Positions 1 through 10,859 of a DNA stretch of 64,000 nt are shown piece after piece. The notes below the pieces were generated by a model. That model ran no database searches. It was given only the letters and a program-made list of their open reading frames with translations, and was not told the DNA's origin. The position numbers were made by a program, and so were the translations under genes. The stretch comes from Gonatopus flavifemur (lineage: Eukaryota; Arthropoda; Insecta; Hymenoptera; Dryinidae): contig JAFFJZ010000017.1 in the NCBI GenBank assembly GCA_018340375.1, positions 3,586,001 through 3,650,000 of the forward strand, read 5' to 3'. Each line of letters opens with the position of its first letter. Within the stretch, counting starts at the first letter, position 1.

Positions 1-1667
1 TGGAAATCTTCCGGTACTTCTCCTTTTTCGTACATATCTCTAATCAATTCAAACAGTGCGTCACGAGTTCCTTCACTGAAGGCTTTTATAAGGTCCGCAC
101 TTATGTCATCTATGCCTGGCGCTTTATTATTTTTCAATTCTTTCAAAGCCTTGTCGAATTCTGATCTCAATATCGAATCTCCCAATTCTTCCTCATCTAC
201 ATCCTCCTCCTTCTCTAAAAGTGCTATATCATCGTTTCCTCTATACAAGTCTTCCAAATGATTGATCCACTGTTCTATTTTCTCTTCCGTTTTTATCAAT
301 TGTCGTCCTAGAGAGTTTCTAATCTTATTGCTTCTAGATTTCATTTGTCCGAAAAATCTTTTAATAATCCTATATGCTTCATCTATTTTTCCTAAATGCA
401 ATCTTATTTCTATTTCCTGACATTTCTCTTCTAACCACTGTTCTTTTGCTTTCCTTGATTCTCTTATTATTTTATCTCTCAATGATTTGTATCGTTGCTG
501 GCCTTCTTGGCTATCATTATTCTTGTATTTTCTTCTTTCATTTATCAATTCTAAAATTTCTCCCGTTATCCATGGGTTTTGCGGTTCTACCCCATTATTC
601 TTCAAAATCTTATCCGCACATTCTCCTATATTCCCCTTCATCTTTGTCCATCTCCTCTCTATTCCCAAGTCTTTCTCTTTTTGATCTCCCAATTTTTCAT
701 CCAACATTTTCTCGAATGCCTCATGTGTTTGTTTTTGCTTGAGGTTCTTCAAATTCCATCTTTTCTGCATTTCCCTTTTCTTCTTCAGAGATTTGAATCT
801 CAGAGAACATTCCATCATCAACATATTATGATCACTATCTATATCTGCACTGGGATAAGTTTTACAGTTTTTCACTTGGTTTCTAAATCTTTGTTTCATC
901 AATATGTAATCAATTTGGTATCTTGCTGTATCTCCTGGCATTTTCCAAGTGTAGATTCTTCTTGGATGATTTTCAAATAAAGTGTTTGGGATAACCATGT
1001 TATGATTTTCACAGAATTCGACTAAACGTTGTCCTCTATCGTTCCTCCTCCCTAACGCAAAATCTCCTTTTATGTTGCCCTCTTTTCCTTGTCCTACTAC
1101 CGCATTCCAATCACCCATCACTATCAAATTCTCTTCTCCCCTCGCATATTCCATCACTTCTTCTATTCCTTCGTACGTTTTTTCAATATCTTCCTCCGAA
1201 TATGCAGATGTGGGCATGTATACTTGGACTATGACTGTGTCTACCGGTTTCGTTCTGATTCTAACCATCATCACACGTTCATTATGTTGCAAATAATTTT
1301 CTATTCTATTTCCTACTCTTTTATGCATTACAATTCCTACACCTGCTTGACCGTTCTTTGATCCTGTATGAATTATTCTATAATCCCCACTTCAGAAATC
1401 GCCCTCTTGTGGCCATCTCATTTCGCTAATCCCCATTACGTCTATATTCAACCTATTCATTTCTAATTTCAAATTTTCTAATTTTCCCGCTTGCCTCAGT
1501 GATCTAACATTCCACGCTCCGACTCGAAGAATGTTGTTTCTTTTCCCTATCCTATTCTTCGGTTTTCGTTCCTTGCTGATGAAGCTTCCTCGAGCAGCCT
1601 CCACCCGGAGATCCGAACGGGAGACTAGTTTACCTCCGGAATATTTTACCCGAGAGAGCGCCATCAT
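1..1667 (-). CDS. CFDP2/RTE-like non-LTR retrotransposon, endonuclease plus start of reverse transcriptase (partial, one nonsense codon)
   Basis: Minus-strand frame starting at 1667 (MMALSRVKYSG) encodes an APE-type endonuclease: VGAWNVRSL near residue 50, ISEMRWP, then GDWNAVVGQGKEGN (about 1128-1071), ARYQIDYIL and a SDHN block near 820-840. It continues into the region before the reverse-transcriptase palm, with LKNNKAPGIDDISADL at about 152-88, and runs off the left edge. The whole frame from 1391 to the edge is open. The only break is a TGA at 1392-1394, in a place where relatives usually have Trp (GDF-W-SGDYR), so a single TGG-to-TGA change is likely. Such proteins nick target DNA and prime cDNA synthesis at the nick. 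Family naming rests on resemblance to craniofacial-development-protein-2-like endonucleases of the RTE group; clade assignment is inference. The + strand open frames at 374-980 and 1072-1361 are antisense shadows. Confidence 0.88.
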
Positions 1668-2040
1668 GTATTTATTAATTTGTTTGTTTGTTTTCGTTAC
1701 ATAATATTCCAGGTTAGGAAAAAGGTTTCATTTCCTCGGGAAGTATTGAGTCATGTCAAGGAAGGTAGTTTCCCCTTGCTTCCCTTCCGTTTAATTTTGC
1801 CGATGTTTCTGGCATTAGGATGATTTCGTTTCTCTCAGTTTGTATTCTTTCTCTTGAGTAGTTTATTCCACTCAAAAAAAAAAATCCAACTCTGAGATAC
1901 TTATCCTCCCCACCACGTAAAGGAAGCAGATACTACCAGGGATGGATAAAAAGCATATCAAGGACAGGTATCATGAATATCCCCCTGGAAGACCCGCAAT
2001 CATCCACGGGGAGGGCATATAACATGATTTTTATTTATTC
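1668..2040 (-). other. probable 5' untranslated region of the CFDP2-like element
   Basis: This non-coding stretch lies immediately upstream of the endonuclease frame. It includes a run of A at about 1876-1885 and a relatively GC-rich segment near 1985-2025. I assign it to the retrotransposon by position only; the true 5' end and any target duplication are not visible. Confidence 0.35.
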
Positions 2041-2347
2041 TTGAAGTATACCTTTCTCTAATACTAATTTTGTTTTTCATCCCCTTGGGCTACTTTGAAT
2101 AATTTCTATGTTCTTTAGCCCGAGTTTATGTCACATATCATTTGTTCCTGCAAATAGTTCTGACGTGTTATGAATTCTATAGCAAGAAGCTCTTCTTAAT
2201 ATTGTTATTTCTGCAAGAACAATGAATTCATGCAAAATAATCTCCATAATGTTGAATAAGTGTATACTATACGTTAAACAAGAAGCAATTAAATTATTTA
2301 GATAAAGCTTTTATACAATTTTTCATTGAATCCTTCCAGAAATGCTA

Positions 2348-2555
2348 CACGGAAAATAATGAACTGTTAATTTTACCAGAATTCCGGTTACTATATGGAC
2401 AGCAAGGAATATCTGTGACTTTTACTGGAATTCTTGTTAAATTTACCGGAGCCCTTGTTAAATTTGCCGGAGACTTGATTCATTCAACTAGAATTCCGGT
2501 TAAAATAGTAGTAATTCTTGCTGTCCATATATTAACCGGAGTATTTTTTTCCGTG
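2348..2555. mobile_element. MITE with CACGGAAAA terminal repeats, TA duplication
   Basis: Ends are CACGGAAAATAAT and, reversed, CACGGAAAAAAATA, flanked by TA at 2346-2347 and 2556-2557. Subterminal sequence is also inverted: ATATGGACAGCAAG on the left answers CTTGCTGTCCATAT on the right. It is 208 bp with no coding capacity. Related CACGGAAAA-type ends occur at about 33983 and 62395. Confidence 0.75.
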
Positions 2556-2639
2556 TAGTGAAAATCCTTCAATGGATCTCTAAAATGCCAGTAGTTGTGT
2601 TTCCTGAGTGAATTTCTTTCCTCTCTTTCATGCCTTCTA

Positions 2640-2815
2640 CTAGTGATTCGGACGAGACCGAGACTGGTCTTGGTATCGCCCCCGAGATCGAGACGAGATC
2701 GAGATCGAGACGAGATCGAGACCGACACGAGACGAGACGACAATCTCGGCCGAGGATCTCGACTCGAGATCGGGTCAATCTCGGCGAGACGAGACGAGAC
2801 CGAAACACTACCTTC
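2640..2815. repeat. GAGACGAGACC minisatellite hairpin
   Basis: This is a GC-rich block of GAGAC/CGAGATC units in AT-rich surroundings. Its outer edges are inverted (CTAGTGATTCGG on the left, CCGAAACACTAC on the right), suggesting a small foldback element with simple-repeat arms. Open frames across it are repeat artefacts. Confidence 0.6.
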
Positions 2816-2858
2816 TACAAGAGATTATTGTTTCAACAACGATGTTGTTGATCCAATA

Positions 2859-3027
2859 CCCATACAGTACCGAATACCTCAGTTATGTATCAGAAACGTG
2901 TCCGTTACAAAAGCGAACATAGAAACATTTCAGAAAGTCTTCAAATACCTTCCAAACACGTTTCTATGTCCGCTTTTGTAACGGTGACGTTTCTGATACA
3001 TTACTGGAGTATTCGGTGTTGTATGGG
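2859..3027. mobile_element. 169-bp hairpin MITE, CCCATAC ends, TA duplication
   Basis: About 70-bp arms are inverted: CCCATACAGTACCGAATACC on the left answers a reversed copy ending GTATGGG on the right. Only about 30 bp separate the arms. TA flanks both ends (2857-2858 and 3028-3029). Confidence 0.8.
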
Positions 3028-3601
3028 TAATATTCCCATAATATATAAAAGATGTTCAAAACATGAAATCTTAGAATCAGTTTCGAATAAAATATCAATA
3101 AACTGATGAATTGTTTGTACGACAATCTCTTGGCATTTAATTTCAGTTGACTCATAACTATGAAAATGATTTACCATTCACTAGTTCGCAAAGTCGTAAA
3201 CTCATCTACGAATTCATCTTATGGATTTTTGTGAACGAACGTTTTTATATTAAACGTAACAGCTTACAACGGAGATAAAATATTAATTGCTCGAGGAAAG
3301 CATCTAAATTGTTGTGAAATATTGAGAAGATGGGCTCCACGATTGACCTTCAGACGTTGAGTAGACTTAGGAGAAGAAGAATGGAGAAAAGGATGACAAA
3401 CATGATATTTTCTCCACGATTATGGAGAACAATACTACATCAAAACTTGTTTGTTCTGAATTGTGAGTAAAGTTTGTGACGTACAAATTGATCTCCAAGA
3501 GTACGAAATCTATCGTATGGATCGAAGTATGCTGACGAGTCCTTTTACCAGAGGTGGAGGTGTACTAATTGCGGTAAAAAAATGTCTCCGCCGTTGTATT
3601 A

Positions 3602-4798
3602 AGGTAACTGACCCGATTAGTGAACATTTGAGAACACAAGCACTCTAAATATAAATTATTTCATGAATAATTTCTTTAAAATGAATTTCCACGAGTAAAT
3701 GAGGTAGATTGAGCATTTCAATTTCCTCTTACCGTGATTTTTTATTCATTTTCTAAGTGATAACAATAAAAATAATGAAATTAATGAAATGTTCACAATA
3801 CCCCCATTAGTGAACGGGTCGCATGAATTAGTGAACGCTGATTGACCCCATTACTGAACGCGTAGAATCTGAGGTTGCTCAGATGAGTTATTATCACTTT
3901 CCTGATGATATTCGAAATATATTCTGTGCACATTCTAATGAGACCTTTTTATAGGTGCTATGCATATTCATCGAACGTATGTAATCGAATATATGACGGG
4001 ACGTCAGTCGAACGTCGATTGAATGAATATCGTACATTTCAAATGTACTATGTACGTTCTGAGTGTATTTAAAACAGTCCCATTCGTATATTCTATGAAC
4101 TTTCATGATATGTTCTTCGTATCTCATTCTCAAATTCTACCAACGTTTTTATTTCATATATACTTTGAACTTCTGTTGCTGCTTGAGTTACTTTGGCAAA
4201 AAAAATTGTGAATTTCAAGTAGAGTTTATAATTTTACATGTTTATTCCAATCCTTGGAGAAATTTATAGATTGATTGAAAAATTATGCGCATTATGAGAA
4301 TTCATGAAAAATTTTTCCTAGAGTAGATACCTATGATATGAATTGTTACGTTTATTCGTTCAGTAATAGATTCACCGATCATTTTCGTGTGTGTATTCCT
4401 GAACGCGCAATTTTCTGGGTTAGCGACTGACAGTTATTGGAAATAACCCTATATTATCTTAATTTTGAATGATATCAATAGATTGGATACATAAAATAGT
4501 TCAATGGTCGCATTAATACTATGAAAATGCACAATTGAAAAAATGTCCATTCTTAACTCATCTTGTAAGATTCACGAAGGCAAAGCTCGTTGTGACACTC
4601 GGCATGAGTCTTTACTTATTTCGTGAATTACATTTTTCTTTCTTCCATTTGTTTTCGCATTCATCACGAACAATAATGTTCGAAGATTGAAATAATCTTC
4701 ACAGCACGTAATAGGTAAACACTTCTTGTTCGCCAAAGAGGTTTTATTATCTCGAGGTTCACTAAAGGGGTCGCGTTCGCTAATGGGGTCAGTTACCT
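3602..4798 (+). mobile_element. 1.2-kb TA-target DNA element, AGGTAACTGACC ends, copy 1
   Basis: Terminal repeats read AGGTAACTGACCC and, reversed at the right end, AGGTAACTGACCCC. TA flanks both sides (3600-3601 and 4799-4800). Subterminal copies of a GTTCACTAATGGGGT-like word lie at both ends. An open minus-strand frame (3894-4133, 79 codons) is shared almost unchanged with the second copy but resembles no protein I know, and it may simply reflect recent copying. TA target and length fit a non-autonomous Tc1/mariner-like element, but the superfamily is not established. Confidence 0.85.
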
Positions 4799-6818
4799 TA
4801 TTCCCTTTTCATACAATAATATCGAGCAACTCTTCGTCAAAGTATGTTTCGATAACTCAACAGTCATCTTTGGCGCAGTTTACTTTCCACCGGTTTCTCC
4901 TTCTACTATTTACCTGCATCATTGTCTCAGTTTAAGCGATTTATTTAGTTCAAACTCATCCTCGAAAATTTTTTTGTTTGGAGACTATAATCTACCTCAT
5001 ATTACTTGGTATACTTGTTACTCATGTTTAAATTTCGTTTCTTCTCCGCATGTGAGCTCAAACGAAACCGCAGCGGCTGAACACATTGCTGACTGTTACA
5101 ATAACTTGAATTTTCGTCAATTCAATATTCATAATAATGTCTTCGGCAACATGCTTGATTTGATCTTTAGTAATGATTCTTATATTGATGTGAAACCTGC
5201 GTTTGACCCGCTGTTGGATTGTGATAAATTCCGCCCCGCTCTGATATGTAAACTCAATTTTTTCGAGTCTGAGAATTTATCCTTCAATTCTGTATTCAGC
5301 TATGACTATAAACATTCCGACTTCAGGAGCATGTGTCGATATTTCAATCAGATTAATTGGGATGCTGAACTCTCTCAACTTGATCTGAACGAATCAGTTG
5401 AATTTCTTTATTCTCAGTTACATTATGCAATTGATTCATTCGTACCACGTTCTCGTATGAGAGATAACAGCTTTCCCAGTTGGTTTTCATCTGCATTGAT
5501 CAAGTTGATCAAGCAGAAAAAATGGGCCCATAGAAAATTCAAAAATTCTAATTTTCGCGAGGACTACCTTGTTTTTTGTGGTTTACGGTCGAAATGTAAG
5601 TTTCTTGCTCGTAAATGTTATGCGGATTATTGTAATCGAGTTCAAGATTCTTTATCGGGTAACATTAAAGTATTCTGGAATTTTGTAAATAGCAAACGTA
5701 AGTCAAGTGGTATACCCTCAGAATTGACGTTGGATAATCTGTCTGCTCATACTGGTCATGATATTGCTAATCTGTTTGCGCTTCATTTCAAGTCAATTTA
5801 TACGACTCATACACCTCAGCTCACAGATTCTCCGACCGATGTCAATATCGATCTGCCAGATATAACTGTTAGTATAAGTGATATTTTTACTAAAATTGAG
5901 TCTCTGAATGTTGATATCGGCCCGGGTGATGACAGTATTCATCCGATTCTCCTTAAGTAAGTCTTGTAAGTTCATCTCATGTCGTCCATTATGGCTCATT
6001 TTTAATCAGTCTCTGTCAACCGGTGAATTTCCAGCACTTTGGAAATCTAGTATAATTACTCCCATTCCTAAATCTGGTAATAGATCAGATATTAAGAACT
6101 ACCGGCCGATAAGTATTTTAAATGTTATACCCAAGATTTTTGGAAATTTGATTACTACATTGATCAAGCCATTCTTTTCTAATGTTATTTCTGACTGTCA
6201 ACATGGCTTTTTCTCTGGTAGATCAACGATCTCAAATTTATCTGTTTTCAGTGATTTTATCTCTACTTCACTTGAATCCAACATTCAAGTCGACACAGTT
6301 TTCACCGATTTTTCCAAGGCGTTTGACACCGTAGACCACGGTATACTTTTGAGCAAATTGTTAAACATGGGAATTCGGGATCACTTCTTATCGTGGCTCC
6401 GTAGTTACTTGTCTGAACGCTCTCAGCGTGTACGTGTTCGTAACTTTCTATCTGATTCTTTTGCTGTAACATCCGGAGTACCTCAGGGTTCTCATTTGGG
6501 TCCTCTTTTATTTCTTGTATCCATAAACGACATCAGCAAAGCTTTTCGGTATTGTCGTCACTTACTTTTTGCTGACGATCTTAAAATGTTTATGCGCGTA
6601 ACGACCTTAGAGGAAGCTCAGCAATTGCAATCGGACCTGTATAGACTTGGAAAGTGGTGTGAGACTAATAATATGAAGCTCAACATATTTAAGTGCCAAG
6701 TGATGAGATTCGCTAGGAGTAATAACAGAATTTTTTTTCCTTACACTCTCTCTAACGAGTTATTGTCTCCCTGTCACTTGGTACGCGATTTGGGGGTATT
6801 TTTTGATAGTAACTTTAG

Positions 6819-7204
6819 TAGAGATCGACCGAAAATTTTTGCCGAAAATGATTAAGATTGACGTTGTGATTATTGGTTTCGAAAAAAACTTAGGACTGGA
6901 CGTTGGAAGTGTAGACGAGCTCCTTAATAATCCAATTATCATACTTGCGATCACATTTCATTGTAATTAACAAAATACTCGCGATTTTCGGTTTACAATT
7001 TCGGCCGACAAGCATTAGCCGAAAATTTGAACCGAAAATCGAAATTATTTCATTAATCACATTGATATGTGATCTTAAGTATGATAATTGCATTATTAAG
7101 GAGCTTATCTACACTTCCAACGTCCAATACCAAGTTTTTTCCGAAACCAATAATCAGAGCTTCAATTTTAGTCAGTTTCGGCAAAAAATTCCGGTCGATC
7201 TCTA
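6819..7204. mobile_element. hAT-type MITE, TAGAGATCGACCG ends, 8-bp duplication
   Basis: Terminal repeats TAGAGATCGACCG and CGGTCGATCTCTA bound 386 bp. The 8-bp AACTTTAG is duplicated at 6811-6818 and 7205-7212. Duplication length and TAGAG-like ends match hAT elements. There is no transposase; frames inside are short and part of an imperfect palindrome. Confidence 0.88.
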
Positions 7205-8005
7205 AACTTTAGCTTCTCTCGTCACTATCATGTCATAGAAGGTAAAGCGTTGAAAACTCTAGGCTTTATCCAAAGATTTGGCAGGGAATTTAATAACCTG
7301 AGAGCGTTACGTACACTTTACTTCTCCTTAATGAGGCCTCATTTGGAGTATGCATCCCAAATTTGGTCTCCCTATCTTATCAAAGACTCGACCTTGTTGG
7401 AGAGGGTTCAACATAGATTCTTGCGCTTTGCAGCTTATCGGATTGGTTATCCTATGAACCCGAATTCTCATGATTATACTGCTATTATGCGCAGACTCAA
7501 TATCTCGATGCTGGAATCACGAAGGTTGTTCGATGATCTATTTTTTCTGTATAAAATTTTGAATGGAATTATCGATAATGTTGAAGTTCGCAGCCTTATC
7601 AATTTCAATGTTCCTAACAGATGTCTTGGATCTCATCAGTTATTTGAAACTATAATGTATAAGTCCATATTTGGTCACAGTGACCCTTTGAATCGCATTT
7701 GTCTCTATGTGAATACTCATAGTATTAAGATAGATTTCTTTGCTCACTCCGTCAATGATTTTCGGAGAGCATGCTCCCAGTTTATGAATAACTAATTTTA
7801 TCTATTTTGAGTTTCTTTATGGGAGTCTGAATATTTTTAGTTCCGAAAAAAAGTTGCGGTCCATTATAGACAAGTCGCATAAAACCTTGAGTCAATTACC
7901 ACAAGTTTTTTTTCTACGGTTAGCGTTTGACAACATGCTTGTTTACCGGCGCATCTTGCTTGTATTGTAATGACTTGTCAATCAATGAATAATCATCATA
8001 TTACT

Positions 8006-8742
8006 ACATCGTCATCATCAAACTAGTGGAAGTGAAAGATCCGTTAAGAGAATTCAGCCTTTTCGGTTTAATGTGACATTAATCTTGCTTTTTGTTGTTA
8101 TTTTGAGAGAACGAGAGTGGTATCCAGAGTATAAATATTCAATACAGTAATCAAGATTAATGTTCATTGAATGTTTGACAAATATAGCGCCACGCATTGG
8201 TTGCTTGAACTCCGATTGCGTGTACGCAATTCCTAAGGTACGTAGCCCAATTACGTGCTTGATAGCAAGATAGAGAGATGTCGATTCTAATGATCTTGAT
8301 ATATTAAACACGCGTACACTTTCATCTGAAGAAAAAGAATGAGAGGGATTGAGAAGGTGGGTCTAAGTAAGTCCCCATTACATCGATTCAATGAGACAAG
8401 GGTGAAAGGAGAACGAGGGAGTTGAATGACGACTTTACGAGCTTGAAATTGCCCAGATTTCAAAATCATGTTTGAAGTATATAGGTGAAACAAGTACGTG
8501 TTTTTGTAAATCCGATGAAGCAGATATCGGTATATGAATTTGCGTTTAAATTTCTGTCGCAATGGCAAGTTTAAACATTAGTGCTTGGGAACTGATAAAA
8601 AATACCGAGCAAACTTGACATTTCTATATTAGATTCGATTTTGCGATTTCAACTTGAATGCACTTAATTATAGATGTTTTCTGGTGCTTCAAAATATATT
8701 GTGACATACGAATTCGATCAACACTTTTCATCGCATATATAG
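8006..8742. other. no supported feature
   Basis: AT-rich sequence between the jockey 3' end and the mariner. Short minus-strand frames at 8054-8311 and 8287-8568 show no recognisable motif. Confidence 0.5.
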
Positions 8743-8744
8743 TA

Positions 8745-9654
8745 CTGTGGACAAAAAGTAAGGTGAATTTGTTTGTAAAATGAAAAATCTTCATTTATTC
8801 TTCTACATCAATTTCATCCCCTACAAAGTAATCCCCTCTCGATAAAATACACTTATGCCAACGTTTTTTCCAATCATCGAAACATGCTAAATAGTCCCTT
8901 TCCGGTATAGCCGTCAGCGCCTTCTTCGATTCAGCTTTTATCTCCTCAATCGACTCGAAACGCTTTCCCCGGAGTGGTCTCTTGAGTTTTGGGAATAGCC
9001 AGAAGTCACACGGAGCCAAATCAGGCGAATACGGTGGTTGCGGAATGATATGCGTCGAATTTTTGGCGAAATGGTCACGAAGAACGAGTGCAGTATGAGA
9101 CGGTGCATTATCGTGATGCAAAAACCAAGAGTTGTTGGCCCATAATTCTGGTCTTAATATCTTTCTGATATTCCAATCATATCAGTAAGGTTTCTAACAG
9201 TCAACCGACGATTTTTGAGCACTAATTCCTTCACTTCATCGACGTGTTGGTCATCTGTTGACGTCGATGGTCGTCCGGAGCGCTCCAAGTCATCAACACA
9301 TTCTCGACCCTCTTTGAAGTCTTTGTACCACCTATAAACATTTTTCTGTGACATGGTAGAATCACCAAAAGCCTCCCGCAACATCCTCAAAGTTTCCGCA
9401 GCCGAAATTTCATTCCGCAAACAAAATTTGATTGCACTTCTCTACTCAATTAAATCAGACATTGTAAAAATCGAAAAATGCACTCTTGGTCGTTTGGCGA
9501 ACACAAGCGTAAATGTATTACTGATAATGACATTGACATGAAATTTGGCACAGATGTCATTAACAGTCCTGCCAACTTAAGAAAAAAAGAACTAGCCTGA
9601 AATGTCAAGCCCGCGAAGTTTAAATTAAAAATTCACCTTACTTTCTGCCCACAG
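8745..9654 (-). mobile_element. mariner element, internally deleted
   Basis: Terminal repeats CTGTGGACAAAAAGTAAGG and, reversed, CTGTGGGCAGAAAGTAAGG are flanked by TA (8743-8744, 9655-9656). At 910 bp it is shorter than the usual ~1.3-kb mariner. The transposase frame lies on the minus strand and lacks its centre. Confidence 0.92.
8795..9462 (-). pseudogene. mariner transposase pseudogene (DD34D family, centre deleted)
   Basis: The N-terminal part (9462-9154) carries the DNA-binding helix-turn-helix region: ISAAETLRMLREAFG, YRWYKDFKEGR, DLERSGRPSTS and VRNLTDMIGIS. A TAG interrupts it just after the start, near 9441. The C-terminal part (9121-8795) carries HHDNAPSHTALVLRDHF, with the second catalytic Asp, and SPDLAPCDFWLFPKLK, with the third; their spacing fits the DD34D pattern. 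The joint after GISERY (near 9154) skips the segment holding the first catalytic Asp, so the deletion removed perhaps a third of the protein. The product would cut and paste DNA at TA sites; this copy is dead but keeps both ends and could be mobilised by a relative. Confidence 0.92.
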
Positions 9655-9656
9655 TA

Positions 9657-10509
9657 GTATTTTGAATATTACAACAGATTCTCTTCCCTTACGTTAACAA
9701 ATTATTCTGGAAATTTTCACTTCTTCGATATAGTAATTTGGAGAGAACTGGTGAAAACATCTCTTCGAATTAATAATAATACTCCAATCCACGAAGTAAA
9801 TGCGAATTTCCCAAACAGGTATAAGAATTTGCAAGAAATAAAAATTTAATGTCTCATCAAAGTGCCGCAGAATAAATTAACATTATCGATGAGATAACGT
9901 TTCGAATGAGAAAAAGAAGACTAAACAACCAAGTTGTATATCCATGCAATGACACTTTCGACTCCCGCAGAAGTAATGATGTAATCCTCAAAAAAGAATA
10001 AAGAAATGTAATGCAGTACATCACAATGGTTCGAATTGGTATCGGCATACGAATGAACAAGTCTCATTCCTTTTTTTGTTTTCTTGTCGGATAAAATATC
10101 TTTTTCCTTTCGTAATGGTGAAGCTCCGCCAGAGTTCGAAGTTTAAAATTTAAATGTGGCCTCGATATACCTGTAACAAGGAAAAGTGTTGTAATGCGAT
10201 TTGATTTTAGAACATCGATAACTTGCACTTATCCGGTCAGCATCGACAATTGAAACGCCATGGCAGGTCTCGTTATTACACATGATTTTGTTCCCATCGA
10301 ATCGTTTCGTCCGAACGGTGGAGTATGGTTGAGGATTTTCGTAACGTTATTCTCAGTATTTCTAATTATTGACGGAAAACTGACCTCGTTTTTACAACTA
10401 TTGTTGTTTCATTTTACAGCACGATTATTCAGTTTTCAAAGGAATGTGCTTAGATTAGATTGTTTTACACACAGAATTCATTTACAATTTTATAGAATTT
10501 CTTCAACGA
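9657..10509. other. no supported feature
   Basis: AT-rich, no clear repeat structure. The small frame at 10260-10547 (+) starts plausibly but becomes hydrophobic low-information sequence and runs into a degenerate MITE. Confidence 0.45.
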
Positions 10510-10850
10510 TTACATATGAAAAAAAAATTTGTAGACACAGCAAATGAAGGTATTATAAACAGAATAGCAAATCTTTTTGCTAAACTAGCTGAAAATTCGT
10601 TGCCACAACTAACTGAATCGCTGAGAGAGCAATAAGATTAAGTGAAGTAACAAATTTTTCGCAGGATTAGCAAAACTGTCAGTAATACATACAGAATAGT
10701 AAACAAATTTTGCTGTAGGAGCAAACATTCTTCACTATCATAGTCAACAAATCGCTGTCTTAGCTGACAAGATTGCTGTGATAGCAAATAGTTTGCTGGC
10801 AAAGAAGACCTAGCAAAATTAGAAAAACTCACCATGAGGATATCCACAAT
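10510..10850. mobile_element. degenerate copy of the CAGC-repeat MITE
   Basis: It follows the same order of GCAAA/CAGC words as the two well-preserved copies at 24086 and 41976, including the GGTATTATA...AGAATAGCAAA block, but with many substitutions. Terminal CACGGAG repeats are no longer readable, so the limits are approximate. Confidence 0.7.
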
Positions 10851-10859
10851 GAATTCCAC

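Larger units (their letters stand above)
3463..7795 (+). pseudogene. jockey-like endonuclease/reverse transcriptase pseudogene
   Basis: Coding blocks are 3463-3601, 4801-5960, 5908-6818 and 7213-7795. The endonuclease part contains YRMDRSMLTS, TRGGGVLIAVKKCL, GAVYFPP and LFGDYNLPHITW. The reverse-transcriptase part contains LWKSSIITPIPKSG, NYRPISIL, FTDFSKAFDTVDHGILL, SGVPQGSHLGPLLFL and the catalytic FADDLK box. The C-terminal block RTLYFSLMRPHLEYASQIW is usual for this group. Breaks are a 1.2-kb insertion at 3602, a single-base frameshift near 5955-5960 (after HPILLK), and a 386-bp insertion at 6819. Excising each insertion with one target copy joins the frames exactly. The product would nick DNA and copy its RNA at the target, but this copy cannot make it. 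Confidence 0.9.
3463..8005 (+). mobile_element. jockey-like non-LTR retrotransposon, 5'-truncated, twice interrupted
   Basis: The element begins in mid-endonuclease, as usual for 5'-truncated retrotransposed copies, and ends after the reverse-transcriptase frame (stop at 7795) with roughly 200 bp of A/T-rich 3' sequence. The 3' end near 8005 is approximate, with no poly(A) tail seen. Two DNA elements sit inside it, at 3602-4798 and 6819-7204. The left end is placed at the first recognisable coding sequence and may lie slightly upstream. Confidence 0.8.

Noticed and set aside
374..1361. Overlapping + strand open frames over the first 1.4 kb
   Set aside because: They are antisense shadows of the minus-strand endonuclease/reverse-transcriptase frame, which has clear motifs.
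3894..4133. 79-codon frame conserved in both copies of the AGGTAACTG element
   Set aside because: Near-identity reflects recent copying of the whole element; no known motif, and the sequence is full of subrepeats. Not called as a gene.
10260..10547. 95-codon + frame beginning MAGLVITHDFVPIES
   Set aside because: No recognisable domain, no splice or homolog support, and its 3' end runs into a degenerate MITE.
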